Shown: positions 28,409 to 37,794 of the stretch, in pieces
Position numbering within the stretch: the stretch's first letter is position 1
Layout: each line of letters starts with the position of its first letter
Assembly: GCA_016192065.1 (NCBI GenBank)
Contig: JACPUX010000001.1
Coordinates: 62,001 to 126,000 of the forward strand
DNA: 64,000 bases
Source: Betaproteobacteria bacterium
GTDB lineage: Bacteria > Pseudomonadota > Gammaproteobacteria > Burkholderiales > Casimicrobiaceae
Direction: 5' to 3'
Notes under the pieces: model-generated
What the model saw: only the letters and a program-made list of their open reading frames with translations
Told to the model about the DNA's origin: nothing
Databases searched by the model: none
Made by a program: the position numbers and the translations under genes

Positions 28409-29668
28409 TCAGCCACCCTGGCGACGACACCGCCGGCCATAGCTGATTAGCATCGCGCTCAAAGCCCAGAACAACAGGCCGGTGTGGCGGACCATGAAAT
28501 CATCGGTCATGTTCTTGACCAGGAAACCGGCGCAAAGGCTGAGCCCGACGATGCCCAGGAGTCGCGCCTCCGGTTCGGCACTGCGATATAGGCGCACATG
28601 CTCGCGGATGACCGCGGCGAAAAGCCAAGTGAGCGCACCCAGGCCAAGCACGCCTAGTTCGAGCAGGTAATTGATGCCGAGGTTGTGGCCATGCCACAGC
28701 AAGGGGTTGCCCAAGGTCGCCTGCATTTCCCGGCGATGGATGCCACGCCCGAATCCCGATCCCAGCCAGGGGTCGGCGCGGATTTTCTCCACCGCCAAGC
28801 GCCAGACCTTGAGCCGGTCATCCTGCGTCAGCGAAGAATGAATCCCGCTCGCCTGAGGATAGCTGGTGCGCGCCTTGTACGAAGCCACGGCGCCAAAGGC
28901 CAATACCAGGCCGAGCAGGACCGCGCTCAAAGTGAGCGCCAAAAAGCGGCGTTGCACCGCGCTTACGGGCAAGCGGGGCAAGGACAACACCGAGAACACC
29001 GCCAGCGTCACCGCCAGCGCTGGCCACAAGATGCGATTGGCGGTCAGTGCGCCGCTGCCGACCAGGGCGAGGAATCCGCAACAAAAAACCGCCGGGCGCA
29101 GCCTGCCCAGCCAAGCGGTGAGCGCCGTTGCAGGCAACAGCAGCAGCAGCAGGAACGGAAACACCAGCACCAGATAGGTCGAATAGAATCCGAGATCGGC
29201 GTGCAGCCGCTCGGCCGTGAACGTCCCCCAGAGCAGTTGCTCGACGGGCGCGGCCACGCCCAGCACAAATAACGACGCCAGCACCGCGCCAACCCAGAGG
29301 CGCCAGTGCCCCGCATCGCGCGCCCCGGCATAGAAGGTGAAGAACGCCAGCGCCGGGTACAGGACTTCGGACTTGAGCTCACTGGCGGTGTAGCGAGGGT
29401 CGATGCTCCAGGTCCACGACGCCACGCACACCGACGCCCAAGCGAGCAGCGGCAGGACCAGGCGCGCGGGCGGGCGAGTCTGGGCGGATGCCCCACCTTG
29501 CTGCAAGTCCGACCAGGCAACCGCTGCGAGCGCCACAGCCAGCGCGGTCAGGCGCAAGGCAATGGTCGAAGTGAAGGGCAGGCTGAACAGGAACACTGCT
29601 CCGGCGACCGCAACCAGACGGTCGGCGAAAATCGTCTGCGGTTGGGGAAGAGTGGTCGCGGTCTGCAT
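28409..29668 (-). CDS. O-antigen ligase family protein (WaaL-like)
   Basis: The 419-residue inner membrane protein has about ten transmembrane segments and a periplasmic loop with DDRLKVWRLAVEKIRADPWLGSGFGRG (read in parts) and LLWHGHNLGINYLLELGVLGLG, the Wzy_C/O-antigen ligase signature in which the loop His and Arg are needed for transfer of the O chain from undecaprenyl pyrophosphate to lipid A-core. It is convergent with the WbpM gene and divergent from the sensor kinase at 29751 (82 bp apart). A polymerase function is possible, but a polymerase module already exists in the fusion at 23057. Confidence 0.85.
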   Translation of the reverse strand: MQTATTLPQPQTIFADRLVAVAGAVFLFSLPFTSTIALRLTALAVALAAVAWSDLQQGGASAQTRPPARLVLPLLAWASVCVASWTWSIDPRYTASELKSEVLYPALAFFTFYAGARDAGHWRLWVGAVLASLFVLGVAAPVEQLLWGTFTAERLHADLGFYSTYLVLVFPFLLLLLLPATALTAWLGRLRPAVFCCGFLALVGSGALTANRILWPALAVTLAVFSVLSLPRLPVSAVQRRFLALTLSAVLLGLVLAFGAVASYKARTSYPQASGIHSSLTQDDRLKVWRLAVEKIRADPWLGSGFGRGIHRREMQATLGNPLLWHGHNLGINYLLELGVLGLGALTWLFAAVIREHVRLYRSAEPEARLLGIVGLSLCAGFLVKNMTDDFMVRHTGLLFWALSAMLISYGRRCRRQGG

Positions 29669-29750
29669 GCTGGGTTCGCCTTGGCCGGATTATAGCCCGC
29701 TCTTGGGGCAGCGCCGGACCGAGCGTGGCGGACTGCGGAAAAGGTCTAGA

Positions 29751-32700
29751 ATGCCGTTAAGCATGGCGTGGGTCAGGCTGGCGGACGGCAAGGGAATGCG
29801 CGCGGAGGAAACGGCGAATCGGGGCGAGCAGGGTGGGCAGGGGGACACTGGCGAAACGGCCGCTGGCCCAGGCGCAGCCGTGCCCGTAAAGTCCGCGGCA
29901 CAGGCCGCCGAACGTGGTGCTGCGCTTGCCGCCACCCACTTCAAGGTACTCGCCGACCTCGCGCCCGACGGCATCGCTTTTCACGAAGATGGCGTGGTGC
30001 TTTACGCCAACCCGGCCCTGCTGAAGATTCTGGGTGCGGAAGACCTCGCCCAGGTGTTGGGTCGCCCCACACTGGAGTTCGTGCATGCTTCCAGCCGTGC
30101 CACGGTAATCGCGCGGATCCGCGAAATGCTCAGCGGTGGCCGCCCGGTCGAACCGATGGAAGAGGTCTTCCTCCGCCTCGACGGTTTACCAGTAGAGGTC
30201 GAAGTGGTTGCCGCACCTTGCGGCGGGCGCGCGATCATGGTGCATGTGCGCGACATTTCCACGCGCAAGAGCGCCGAGCGCGAACTAGAAACCACCCGCC
30301 GTTTCCTGCAAGACGTACTCGACCACTGCCCGAACACCATCTTCGTCAAGGACGATCTGGGCCGCTACGTTCTCGTCAACGAGGCGATGGCTCGTGCCCA
30401 CGGCAGCAGTCACGAAGGTCTGTTGGGGCTCACCAACGAGCAGGCGCATCCGCTGCCCGAGTTCGCCGTGCAACACCTGGCCGAGGATCTCGAGGCGCTT
30501 CGCACCGGGCAGCCGGTAATCGCTGATGAACCCTTCCTGATGCCCGACGGTCGCCAGCTGATCTTTCAGACGGTCAAGACGGCAATCACCCTGCCGGACG
30601 GTTCGAGAGGGGTGCTGGGGGTTTCCAATGACATCACCGCGGTCAAGGAAGCCGAGGCGGCCGCGCGGCAACTCAACCAGGAACTCGAACGCCGGGTCGC
30701 CCAGCGCACCGCGGCTCTAAGCACGGTCAACCAGACCCTGGAGCAGCGCGTGCAGTTCGAACGCCTGATCGGAGAATTGGCGAGCGAGTTTTCCCGCCGC
30801 AGCGCGCTCTTCTGGGAGGAATCGATCGCCGCGGGATTGGCCAAGATCGGGCCGCTACTGCGCGCCGACCATGTCTTCAGCGCCCTGGTGCCAAAAGGGT
30901 GGCGGCAGCCCGAGCACCAGCAGGAGTGGACGCGGGCGGGAACCCGCGCCTTGCCGCAGCGCTTTGCACTGTTCCACTCCGCTTCCTTCGCTTGGTTGGG
31001 ACAGGCGCTGGTCGCGCAGCAGCCAGTGCGCGTAGGTTCCTCCCATCCCTTACCCGCCTCGCTCGAACCGGCCGAGGATGCCTTGAACAATCTGCGCATC
31101 GGCGCCCTGCTCTTGGTGCCGATCATCGCTGGGGGAAGCTTCCAAGGCTACCTGGGGGCCGACCGAGTGGGCTGGGACGAAGCTTGGTCGGACGCCGAGG
31201 TTCAGTTGCTCAATACCATCGCCAGCGTGCTGGCCGCGGCGTTGGAGCGACAGCGTGCCGAGACTGCTCTGAGGCAATCGGAGCAGCGCCTGGCCAACAT
31301 TGTCGCGGCATCGCCCGATGCGATCTCGATTTCTTCGATGAAGAGCGGCGTCTACGTCGCGGCCAGTCCCTCCTTCGGCGAAGTCTTTGGCTGGGCGTCC
31401 GAGGAAGTCATCGGGCGCGTGGCGATCGAAATTGGCCTGTGGCCAACCGCCGGCGACCGCGATGCCCTAGTCGCCCGCGTGCGGCGCGATGGTCGCGTGC
31501 GCAACTACGATCAACGCTTCCGTCATCGCAGCGGGCGGCTGTTCGATGCCTTGCTTTCCGCCACGATCATCGAGGTCGACGGCGAGCCCTGCATGCTCAC
31601 CATCACTCGCGACATCAGTCACCTCAAGGACACGGAGAAACTCCTCAATCGCCAGAACGCAATGCTCGAAGCCCTGGCCCGCGCTCAGGCCGATTTTATT
31701 CTCGACGCCGAACCCAAGGCCACCTTCAGTCGCCTGCTCGACCATCTGCTGGCGGCGAGCGAAAGCGAATATGGCTTCATCGGCGAAGTGCTGCGTGATG
31801 AGCGGGCGGAACCGTTCTTGCGCGCTTTCGCCATTACCGACATCTCCTGGGATGACCCTTCGCGCGCGCTCTACCAGAAATACGTGGACGGCAGCTTCGA
31901 ATTCCGCAATCTCAAGACGCTCTTCGGGCATGTCCTGGCGAGCGGCGAAACCGTCATCGCCAACGAACCCGCGCGCGATCCGCGGCGCGGCGGGCTGCCG
32001 CCCGGACACCCGGCGTTGAACTGCTTTCTGGGCATGCCGCTCTATCGCGGCGGATTGCTGGTCGGCATGATCGGCGTCGCCAACCGCCGGGGCGGCTACG
32101 ATCAGGAGGTGGTGCGTGATCTGGACCCCCTGCTCAAGACCTGTTCCTTGCTGATCGAGGCGTTCCGCAGCGCACAGGCGCGGAGGGCGGCGGAAGAAGC
32201 CTTGCGTGGGCTGGCTGGTGAACTCGAACAACGGGTCCGTGAGCGCACCGAGGAACTGCAACTCTCGCTTCAGGAACTAGAGAGCTTCAGCTACTCGGTC
32301 TCCCACGATTTGCGCAGCCCCTTGCGCAGCATCAACGGCTTCGCTCAGGCTCTAGCCACTTTGCATGGCAACAGCCTGGCCGAACAGGGGCGCGACTACC
32401 TGCGCCGCATCAACCAAGCGACCGTGCGCATGGGGCAACTGATCGACGATCTGTTGCGCCTGGCGCAACTCACCCGCGCGCCGCTCAAGCGTGAGCGCTT
32501 GGACCTCACCCGCCTCGCCCAACAGGTGATCGCCGAGTTGCACGCCGCCGAGCCGGGTCGCACGGTGGCGATCGAGATCGCCGAAGGGCTCATGGCCGAG
32601 GCCGACCCCACGCTGATGCGCGCAGTTCTGGAGAATCTCCTGGGCAATGCCTGGAAATTCACCCGGCGCAGCGCGCAAGCCAGCATTGAATTCGGCACGA

Positions 32701-32975
32701 CTCCGCATAACGGCGGCAGCGCCTTTTTTGTCCGTGACAACGGCGTCGGCTTCGACATGCAGTACGTCCACAAGATCTTCGAGGTCTTCCAGCGCCTGCA
32801 TGGACCCGAGGACTTTCCCGGCACCGGCATCGGCCTCGCCACGGTGCAGCGCATCGTGCATCGACACGGTGGCAAGTGTTGGGCGGTGGGCAAATCCGGC
32901 GAGGGCGCCTGCTTCTATTTCACGCTGGGCGCCGGGGGCGGCAACGGCGCCTCGACGGAGGGCGGCTTGCGGTAG
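29751..32975 (+). CDS. Large multi-PAS/GAF sensor histidine kinase
   Basis: The 1074-residue protein starts at the ATG at 29751, which has an AAGG site six bases upstream. Reading order: PAS with FKVLADLAPDGIAFHEDGVVLYANPALLKI (in parts, about residue 65), second PAS (FLQDVLDHCPNTIFVKDDLG, about 185), a coiled coil (NQELERRVAQRTAAL), a GAF-like domain, a third PAS (LANIVAASPDAISI), a second GAF (FILDAEPKATFSRLLDHLL) and a kinase core. The phospho-acceptor is His852 in SVSHDLRSPL; the ATPase has NLLGNAWKFT and GTGIGLATVQRI. No transmembrane segment is obvious, so it is probably cytoplasmic. No response regulator is adjacent. The 3' end overlaps the convergent DUF4254 gene. Confidence 0.88.
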   Translation: MPLSMAWVRLADGKGMRAEETANRGEQGGQGDTGETAAGPGAAVPVKSAAQAAERGAALAATHFKVLADLAPDGIAFHEDGVVLYANPALLKILGAEDLAQVLGRPTLEFVHASSRATVIARIREMLSGGRPVEPMEEVFLRLDGLPVEVEVVAAPCGGRAIMVHVRDISTRKSAERELETTRRFLQDVLDHCPNTIFVKDDLGRYVLVNEAMARAHGSSHEGLLGLTNEQAHPLPEFAVQHLAEDLEALRTGQPVIADEPFLMPDGRQLIFQTVKTAITLPDGSRGVLGVSNDITAVKEAEAAARQLNQELERRVAQRTAALSTVNQTLEQRVQFERLIGELASEFSRRSALFWEESIAAGLAKIGPLLRADHVFSALVPKGWRQPEHQQEWTRAGTRALPQRFALFHSASFAWLGQALVAQQPVRVGSSHPLPASLEPAEDALNNLRIGALLLVPIIAGGSFQGYLGADRVGWDEAWSDAEVQLLNTIASVLAAALERQRAETALRQSEQRLANIVAASPDAISISSMKSGVYVAASPSFGEVFGWASEEVIGRVAIEIGLWPTAGDRDALVARVRRDGRVRNYDQRFRHRSGRLFDALLSATIIEVDGEPCMLTITRDISHLKDTEKLLNRQNAMLEALARAQADFILDAEPKATFSRLLDHLLAASESEYGFIGEVLRDERAEPFLRAFAITDISWDDPSRALYQKYVDGSFEFRNLKTLFGHVLASGETVIANEPARDPRRGGLPPGHPALNCFLGMPLYRGGLLVGMIGVANRRGGYDQEVVRDLDPLLKTCSLLIEAFRSAQARRAAEEALRGLAGELEQRVRERTEELQLSLQELESFSYSVSHDLRSPLRSINGFAQALATLHGNSLAEQGRDYLRRINQATVRMGQLIDDLLRLAQLTRAPLKRERLDLTRLAQQVIAELHAAEPGRTVAIEIAEGLMAEADPTLMRAVLENLLGNAWKFTRRSAQASIEFGTTPHNGGSAFFVRDNGVGFDMQYVHKIFEVFQRLHGPEDFPGTGIGLATVQRIVHRHGGKCWAVGKSGEGACFYFTLGAGGGNGASTEGGLR

Positions 32976-33559
32976 AGCCAGGGATTGAGGTCGGGGTCGT
33001 TGTACATCTTGAACTGGCGATAGATCCGAAAGAACGCCAGGCCCTTGGCCGCGCGGTCCAGTAGGAGGTCCAGGCAGTCCCCCAAGTCTTGGCGCTGGAC
33101 GACCAAGCGCTGCAGTTTCTCGGCGCAGGCAGCGCGATGTTCAACGCTCGCCTCCGCACGTTGGGTTTGCAGGCGCATGTGGTAGAGCTTCAAGCTCAGG
33201 ATGGAAAGCCGGTCGATCATTGCTCCCGCGGTCTCCGCGTTGTGCCAGGCGCCGGCCACCGGCGTGATCGCCGCCAAACGCGCCAGCACATGCTCGTCGA
33301 CGCGCTCCACAGCGTCGTTGCGCTGCTGGTTGTAGCCGTCGATGGCACGCTTGTTGGCGGCGATGGCCGAATCCGGAACGTCGCGGCGCCGCGCCAGATC
33401 CTCTTCGTCCCACAGCAGACAATTGTAGCGATGGTTGCGCTCGATCCACTGCCAGACTCCGGAATGGTGGGCATCTGGTTCGGAATTGCCCCATCCCGGC
33501 TGGGCCAGTCGGGCGTCGTGGAACGCTGTGATGGTACTTGCGGGAAGATCTTCAAACAT
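32915..33559 (-). CDS. DUF4254-family protein in LPS locus
   Basis: The 214-residue soluble protein has the DUF4254 pattern: WQWIERNHRYNCLLWDEEDLARR near residue 36, then IAANKRAIDGYNQQRNDAVE, DRLSILSLKLYHM and the tail FRIYRQFKMYNDPDLNPWLY (read in parts). The function of the family is unknown. Members are recurrently encoded beside LPS heptosyltransferases, as here (GT9 gene 10 bp away), so a role in LPS synthesis or its control is a context-based inference. The gene's 3' end overlaps the sensor kinase by 61 bp on the opposite strand. Confidence 0.85.
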   Translation of the reverse strand: MFEDLPASTITAFHDARLAQPGWGNSEPDAHHSGVWQWIERNHRYNCLLWDEEDLARRRDVPDSAIAANKRAIDGYNQQRNDAVERVDEHVLARLAAITPVAGAWHNAETAGAMIDRLSILSLKLYHMRLQTQRAEASVEHRAACAEKLQRLVVQRQDLGDCLDLLLDRAAKGLAFFRIYRQFKMYNDPDLNPWLYRKPPSVEAPLPPPAPSVK

Positions 33560-33569
33560 TGGTGTGGCC

Positions 33570-34730
33570 TCACGAGCTCAAAGAGATTCCCAGTTCGGTG
33601 ATCGCCCCGCGCACTGCGGTCAAGCTTACCGCCTCCAGGCAGCGCGGTGCTGCGCATTGAGTTGAAGTGCGGGCGCAGCGCCTGACCCAGGAGACCTCGC
33701 GCTTAAACAGCAGGTGTTGATCACGGCAGGCGAAGGGGTCTACCCACACCGCGCGATAGGGGCTCTCGCGCCAGAACTGCCCCGCGCCGCACAAGATCGG
33801 CGATCCCGGTCCAAACAGAGTGACCGTGGGAACGCCTGCGATGCGTCCGAGGTGGGCGATCCCAGTGTCAGGGCAAATCAGCAGGTCGGACCCCGCGAGC
33901 AATTGCCAAACCTGCGCCAAGTCCAGCCGACCCGCGAAGCTCCTGAAAGCCCCTGCTGGGTCACTCGCCCGAACCAGTTCTTCCTCGCCCCGCCCGGCGC
34001 TCCAGACCGGTTCGATGCCGGACGCCAGCAAACCGTTGGCCAGTTCCCGCCAGTCCTCCGCCGACCACTGCTTCAAGCGCGAAGATGCACCCAAATGCAG
34101 GACGGCATATCGCCCCGGCGGACGATCGAATGGCGCGGCCAACGGTGCGGACCAATGGGAAGTCTGATAGGGCCGGGGAGGCGGGCCGGGGATCAAGCCG
34201 GCCACCATGTCACCCCAGGCGGCTGGCGCTTGCGGATAGGAATGCAAAGCATCGACCGGCCAGCTCTTGTAGGCGGGCCGATCCCCGGCAAAGGCGCTGA
34301 TCCAGCGCGCCCCGAGCGCCAGAGCCAACCAGGCATAGCGGTTGTCGCCAGGCACCAGCGCGAGATCGAAGCCAGGCGCTTGGAACAGTGGCGAAGCCAG
34401 TGGGATACGCGGATTCCAGGGCAGGGCGCTCACGCCATAGGGTCGTCCGGCATAGAGCGGCGCGATCGCCTCCGGCACGGCCATCACCACCTCAGCGGCC
34501 GGATACTGCTCCCGCAACTTGGCCAGCAGAGGGGTGAGCATGAGCGTATCCCCCAGCAACAGATGATGGGCGATCAGCACCCGCCTGGGTTCGCCTGGCG
34601 CTTGGCTCCGGCCGCCCCTGAGCCAGGCCGCCCCAGCGCGACGCAAAATCGCCCACCGCCCCGCCAGACGGCCGCGCGGCGGCACTTGGAAGGGAAAGTG
34701 TGGCTCCGTATCGGCGGCAGGGTTCTTCAT
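33570..34730 (-). CDS. Glycosyltransferase family 9 (heptosyltransferase-like)
   Basis: The 386-residue GT-B protein has the GT9 pattern: RRVLIAHHLLLGDTLMLTPLLAKLRE, in which HHLLLGDTLMLTPLL is the N-terminal substrate loop, then the C-terminal donor site with YAVLHLGASSRLKQWSAEDW and LICPDTGIAHLGRIAGVPTVTLFGP (in parts). GT9 enzymes add L-glycero-D-manno-heptose or related sugars to the LPS inner core on the cytoplasmic face. It lies between DUF4254 and a GT4, all on the minus strand. Acceptor and sugar are not assignable. Confidence 0.87.
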   Translation of the reverse strand: MKNPAADTEPHFPFQVPPRGRLAGRWAILRRAGAAWLRGGRSQAPGEPRRVLIAHHLLLGDTLMLTPLLAKLREQYPAAEVVMAVPEAIAPLYAGRPYGVSALPWNPRIPLASPLFQAPGFDLALVPGDNRYAWLALALGARWISAFAGDRPAYKSWPVDALHSYPQAPAAWGDMVAGLIPGPPPRPYQTSHWSAPLAAPFDRPPGRYAVLHLGASSRLKQWSAEDWRELANGLLASGIEPVWSAGRGEEELVRASDPAGAFRSFAGRLDLAQVWQLLAGSDLLICPDTGIAHLGRIAGVPTVTLFGPGSPILCGAGQFWRESPYRAVWVDPFACRDQHLLFKREVSWVRRCARTSTQCAAPRCLEAVSLTAVRGAITELGISLSS

Positions 34731-34801
34731 TCGAGAGCTGATCGTACCTTCACAGACACGCTGCTTGAAGCCGCCACACCGGCGATGCGAGGTACAAGGC
34801 C

Positions 34802-35908
34802 TCAGCCCCTCGCGGCGAGCGAGAACACCACTTCCATGCGATCGAGCATGGCCTCCAGGCTATGCCGCGCCCGTACTGCTTCCCGCGCGGTATCGCCCAA
34901 ACGGTGGCGCAGCTCGGCATCGTCGAGCAGGCGCGCCAGCGCCTTGGCCAAGCCGCCGGCATCCTGCATCGGCACCACCAGCGCGGTGAGCTCGTTCTGG
35001 GCGACTTCACCGATGGCGCCAGCGGCGGTGGTGACACAGGCCAGACCGGTCATCATCGCCTGCAGCAAGGCTTGGGGCACACCCTCGTTGGCATAGGAGG
35101 GCAGCGCGAAGACATCGAGCGCGCGCAGCCAGGGCGCGACATCGTTCTGATTGCCGGCGAAGACCACCCGATCGAGGATATCCAGATCAGCGGCCAGGCG
35201 AAAAAGCGGGCTGCGCTGCGGACCATCCCCCACCACCACCAGCCGTGCATTGGGGCGCTCGACGCGGCGCAGGGCATCGAACAGAAAACGATGTCCCTTC
35301 CAACTGCGCAAGGTCGCGACGATACCGATCAGCTCGCCGTCGGCGGGCAGATTGAGTAGTTTTCGCGCGAGCAGGCGATCGCCCGGCTGGAAGTGCGCCG
35401 GATCGATGCCCGTGGGCACGGAAATCACGCGGTTGGGGTCGAGCCCGTTATCGCGAATGAGCTGCGTGCGCAGTGCCTCGCCGGTGGTCACCACCCGTGA
35501 GGTGGCACGGCGGTAGAGCCAGCCAGTGGCGAGATTGCGCGGCACGGCGGCGGAAATGTGCCGCGTGCGCACTAGCGGCGGCGGCGCCAGCAGCATCAGC
35601 CGCGCCAGGGCGACCAGCCAGGTGTCGGTGGAGCTGTGGCTGTTGATGACGTCGAACTTCTGCCCGGCGAGCCAGCGCCGCAGTTCGAATACCGCGCCCG
35701 GTTTCTTGCGTCCCAGCGGTAGCTCCACCGCCGGGACCTTGAAGCGCGTCGCTTCCCGAAAAATGCGCGCATCGCCAGGGCAGGCCAGCATGACCCGGTG
35801 ACCGCGGGCGATCATCCCCGCCGCCTCGGTAAGAATGCGGATCTCCTGCCCCCCCCAGCCGCGCGAAGCTTCGGTGTGAAGGATGGCGAGCTTGCGCGCG
35901 GCGGTCAT
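34802..35908 (-). CDS. Glycosyltransferase family 4
   Basis: The 368-residue protein begins LAILHTEASRGWGGQEIRILTEA, a GT4 N-terminus with the Gly-rich loop, when started at 35908; a longer in-frame start at 35965 would add a non-conserved 19-residue tail. C-terminal donor-site motifs are LIGIVATLRSWKGH, VVVGDGPQRSPL and FALPSYANEGVPQALLQAMMTG, where the last carries the conserved Glu motif. Such retaining enzymes build LPS core or O-units. Sugar specificity is unknown. Stretch 35909-36017 holds no gene. Confidence 0.87.
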   Translation of the reverse strand: MTAARKLAILHTEASRGWGGQEIRILTEAAGMIARGHRVMLACPGDARIFREATRFKVPAVELPLGRKKPGAVFELRRWLAGQKFDVINSHSSTDTWLVALARLMLLAPPPLVRTRHISAAVPRNLATGWLYRRATSRVVTTGEALRTQLIRDNGLDPNRVISVPTGIDPAHFQPGDRLLARKLLNLPADGELIGIVATLRSWKGHRFLFDALRRVERPNARLVVVGDGPQRSPLFRLAADLDILDRVVFAGNQNDVAPWLRALDVFALPSYANEGVPQALLQAMMTGLACVTTAAGAIGEVAQNELTALVVPMQDAGGLAKALARLLDDAELRHRLGDTAREAVRARHSLEAMLDRMEVVFSLAARG

Positions 35909-36017
35909 GGCACCGCCCTCCCCGCCCCTCGGCTGGCGCGGCACGACCCTGGCCTGCTCGCCCACGCCGCGCCGCGGCGGCGCGAACGGCCTGGTCCCGG
36001 AGCGACCAATGGCGCGC

Positions 36018-37757
36018 TCATGTCAGCGCCGAAAACTGCAAGCGATGAAGCCGCGCATACACCCCTTCGCGGGCCAGCAGTTCAGCGTGCGTGCCGACTT
36101 CGGCAACACTGCCCCGGTCCAGTACGGCGATCCGGTCGGCGTGTTCTATGGTCGAAAGCCGATGCGCAATGACAATGGTGGTGCGGCCGTGCATCAGAGT
36201 CTCCAGCGCGGCCTGAACTTGGCGCTCGGATTCCGAATCCAGGGCCGAGGTGGCTTCGTCGAGGATAAGGATGGGCGCATCCTTGAGAATCGCCCGAGCG
36301 ATGGCGATGCGTTGCCGCTGTCCACCCGAGAGGCGCACGCCGTTCTCGCCGACCAGGGTGTCGAAACCGGCCGGCAGGGCTTCGATGAAGTCGAGCGCAT
36401 GGGCAGCGCGGGCCGCTTCGACGATGGCCTGCGGCGCGCAGCCTCCCATGGCGCCATAAGCGATGTTGGCGCCGACGCTGCCATTGAACAGCACCACATC
36501 CTGGCTGACCATGGCGAGATTGTCCCTGAGGCTCGCGAGTTTGATTTCTTCCAGATCATGTCCATCGAGCAATACCCGCCCTTCAGTGGGATGATAAAAG
36601 CGCGCGATCAGATTGACCAGCGTCGTCTTGCCCCCCCCCGATGGCCCGACCAGGGCGAGCGTCTCGCCCGCGGCGATTCTGAGATCGATGCCCGCGAGCG
36701 CCCAGCGCGCCGCCTCGCCGCTGCCATAGCGCATGCGCACGCCCAGGAAGCTGAGTTCACCGCGGGCGCGGCCCAATTCGAGCTGGCCACGATCGGTCTC
36801 CATCGGTTCGTCCAGCAGCTTGAAGATACTCTCCGCCGCCGCCAGTGCCCTTTGCAGCGTGGCATTGACCCCGGTGAGCATCTTCAATTGATCGAGCAGG
36901 CGCAACATGGCGAAGATATAGGCGGTGAAACCGCCCACGGTAATATGCCCGCTGGCACTCTGCTGCAGGGCCACGAACAACACCAGCGCCACCACCAGCG
37001 CCGCCAGGAGCTGCGTAACGGGATTGCTGGCCGCCGTCGCCGAGGACTGACGGGTCATGGCCCGGCGTAGGTCCTCCGAGGCCGCTTCGGTGCGTCGGGT
37101 TTCGTAGTCTTCCCCGCGGAAGACCTTGACCACACGGTGTCCACCCACCAACTCCTCGAGCACATGGGTGAGTCGGCCGATCGCTTCCTGCACCTCCCGG
37201 CTCGTACGCCGCAGGCGCTTGGTGAAATAGCGGATCACCATCGCCACCAAAGGCACCACCACCACGAGCAGCATGGTGAGCTGCCAGTTCTCGTACAAGA
37301 GGAAGACCAACAGCCCCAGGATGGTCAGCGTGCCGCGAATTAGCGCGGTGATCGCGCCGGAAGTGGCCGAGGCGACCTGCATCGCGTCCCAGGTGAGTTT
37401 CGAGACCAGGGTACCCCGCGATTGATGATCGTAGAAAGGTGTGGACAGGCGCAGCAGATGGGCCGTCATTTCGCCGCGCAAATCGGCGACCACACGATTG
37501 CCCACCCAAGCCATGCCATAGTCCGAGATGTACGATCCGAGGCCACGAAACAGAAAGATCCCCAGCACCACCACCGGCGCCCAGACCACCCAGAGCGGAT
37601 CGGGATTGACGAAGTTGTTGATCAGGGGCGCCGTGAACCAGGCGAGCAGCGCATCGGAAGCAGCCACCAGGGCCATCCCCAGGATCGCCGCCGCGAACAC
37701 CCAGCGATACGGGCGCACGTAACTCAGCAGGCGACGATACAGTTGGGTGCTGGACAT
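36018..37757 (-). CDS. msbA: Lipid A export ATP-binding/permease protein MsbA
   Basis: The 579-residue half transporter has six transmembrane helices in residues about 1-310 and a C-terminal ABC domain: Walker A LVGPSGGGKTTLVN, signature LSGGQRQRIAIARAI, Walker B ILILDEATSALD and the switch His in IVIAHRLSTIEHADRI. It flips lipid A-core across the inner membrane as a homodimer. Length and location in an LPS locus with core glycosyltransferases on both sides favour MsbA over other exporters of this type. Confidence 0.92.
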   Translation of the reverse strand: MSSTQLYRRLLSYVRPYRWVFAAAILGMALVAASDALLAWFTAPLINNFVNPDPLWVVWAPVVVLGIFLFRGLGSYISDYGMAWVGNRVVADLRGEMTAHLLRLSTPFYDHQSRGTLVSKLTWDAMQVASATSGAITALIRGTLTILGLLVFLLYENWQLTMLLVVVVPLVAMVIRYFTKRLRRTSREVQEAIGRLTHVLEELVGGHRVVKVFRGEDYETRRTEAASEDLRRAMTRQSSATAASNPVTQLLAALVVALVLFVALQQSASGHITVGGFTAYIFAMLRLLDQLKMLTGVNATLQRALAAAESIFKLLDEPMETDRGQLELGRARGELSFLGVRMRYGSGEAARWALAGIDLRIAAGETLALVGPSGGGKTTLVNLIARFYHPTEGRVLLDGHDLEEIKLASLRDNLAMVSQDVVLFNGSVGANIAYGAMGGCAPQAIVEAARAAHALDFIEALPAGFDTLVGENGVRLSGGQRQRIAIARAILKDAPILILDEATSALDSESERQVQAALETLMHGRTTIVIAHRLSTIEHADRIAVLDRGSVAEVGTHAELLAREGVYARLHRLQFSALT

Positions 37758-37794
37758 GGTGGCGGGTGCGTGGGGCGATGAGGCGAGGCGGGGA

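Noticed and set aside
33714-35096. A 460-codon plus-strand frame opposite the GT9 and GT4 genes
   Set aside because: No recognisable domain, low-complexity Arg/Pro/Ala composition, and fully antisense to conserved genes.
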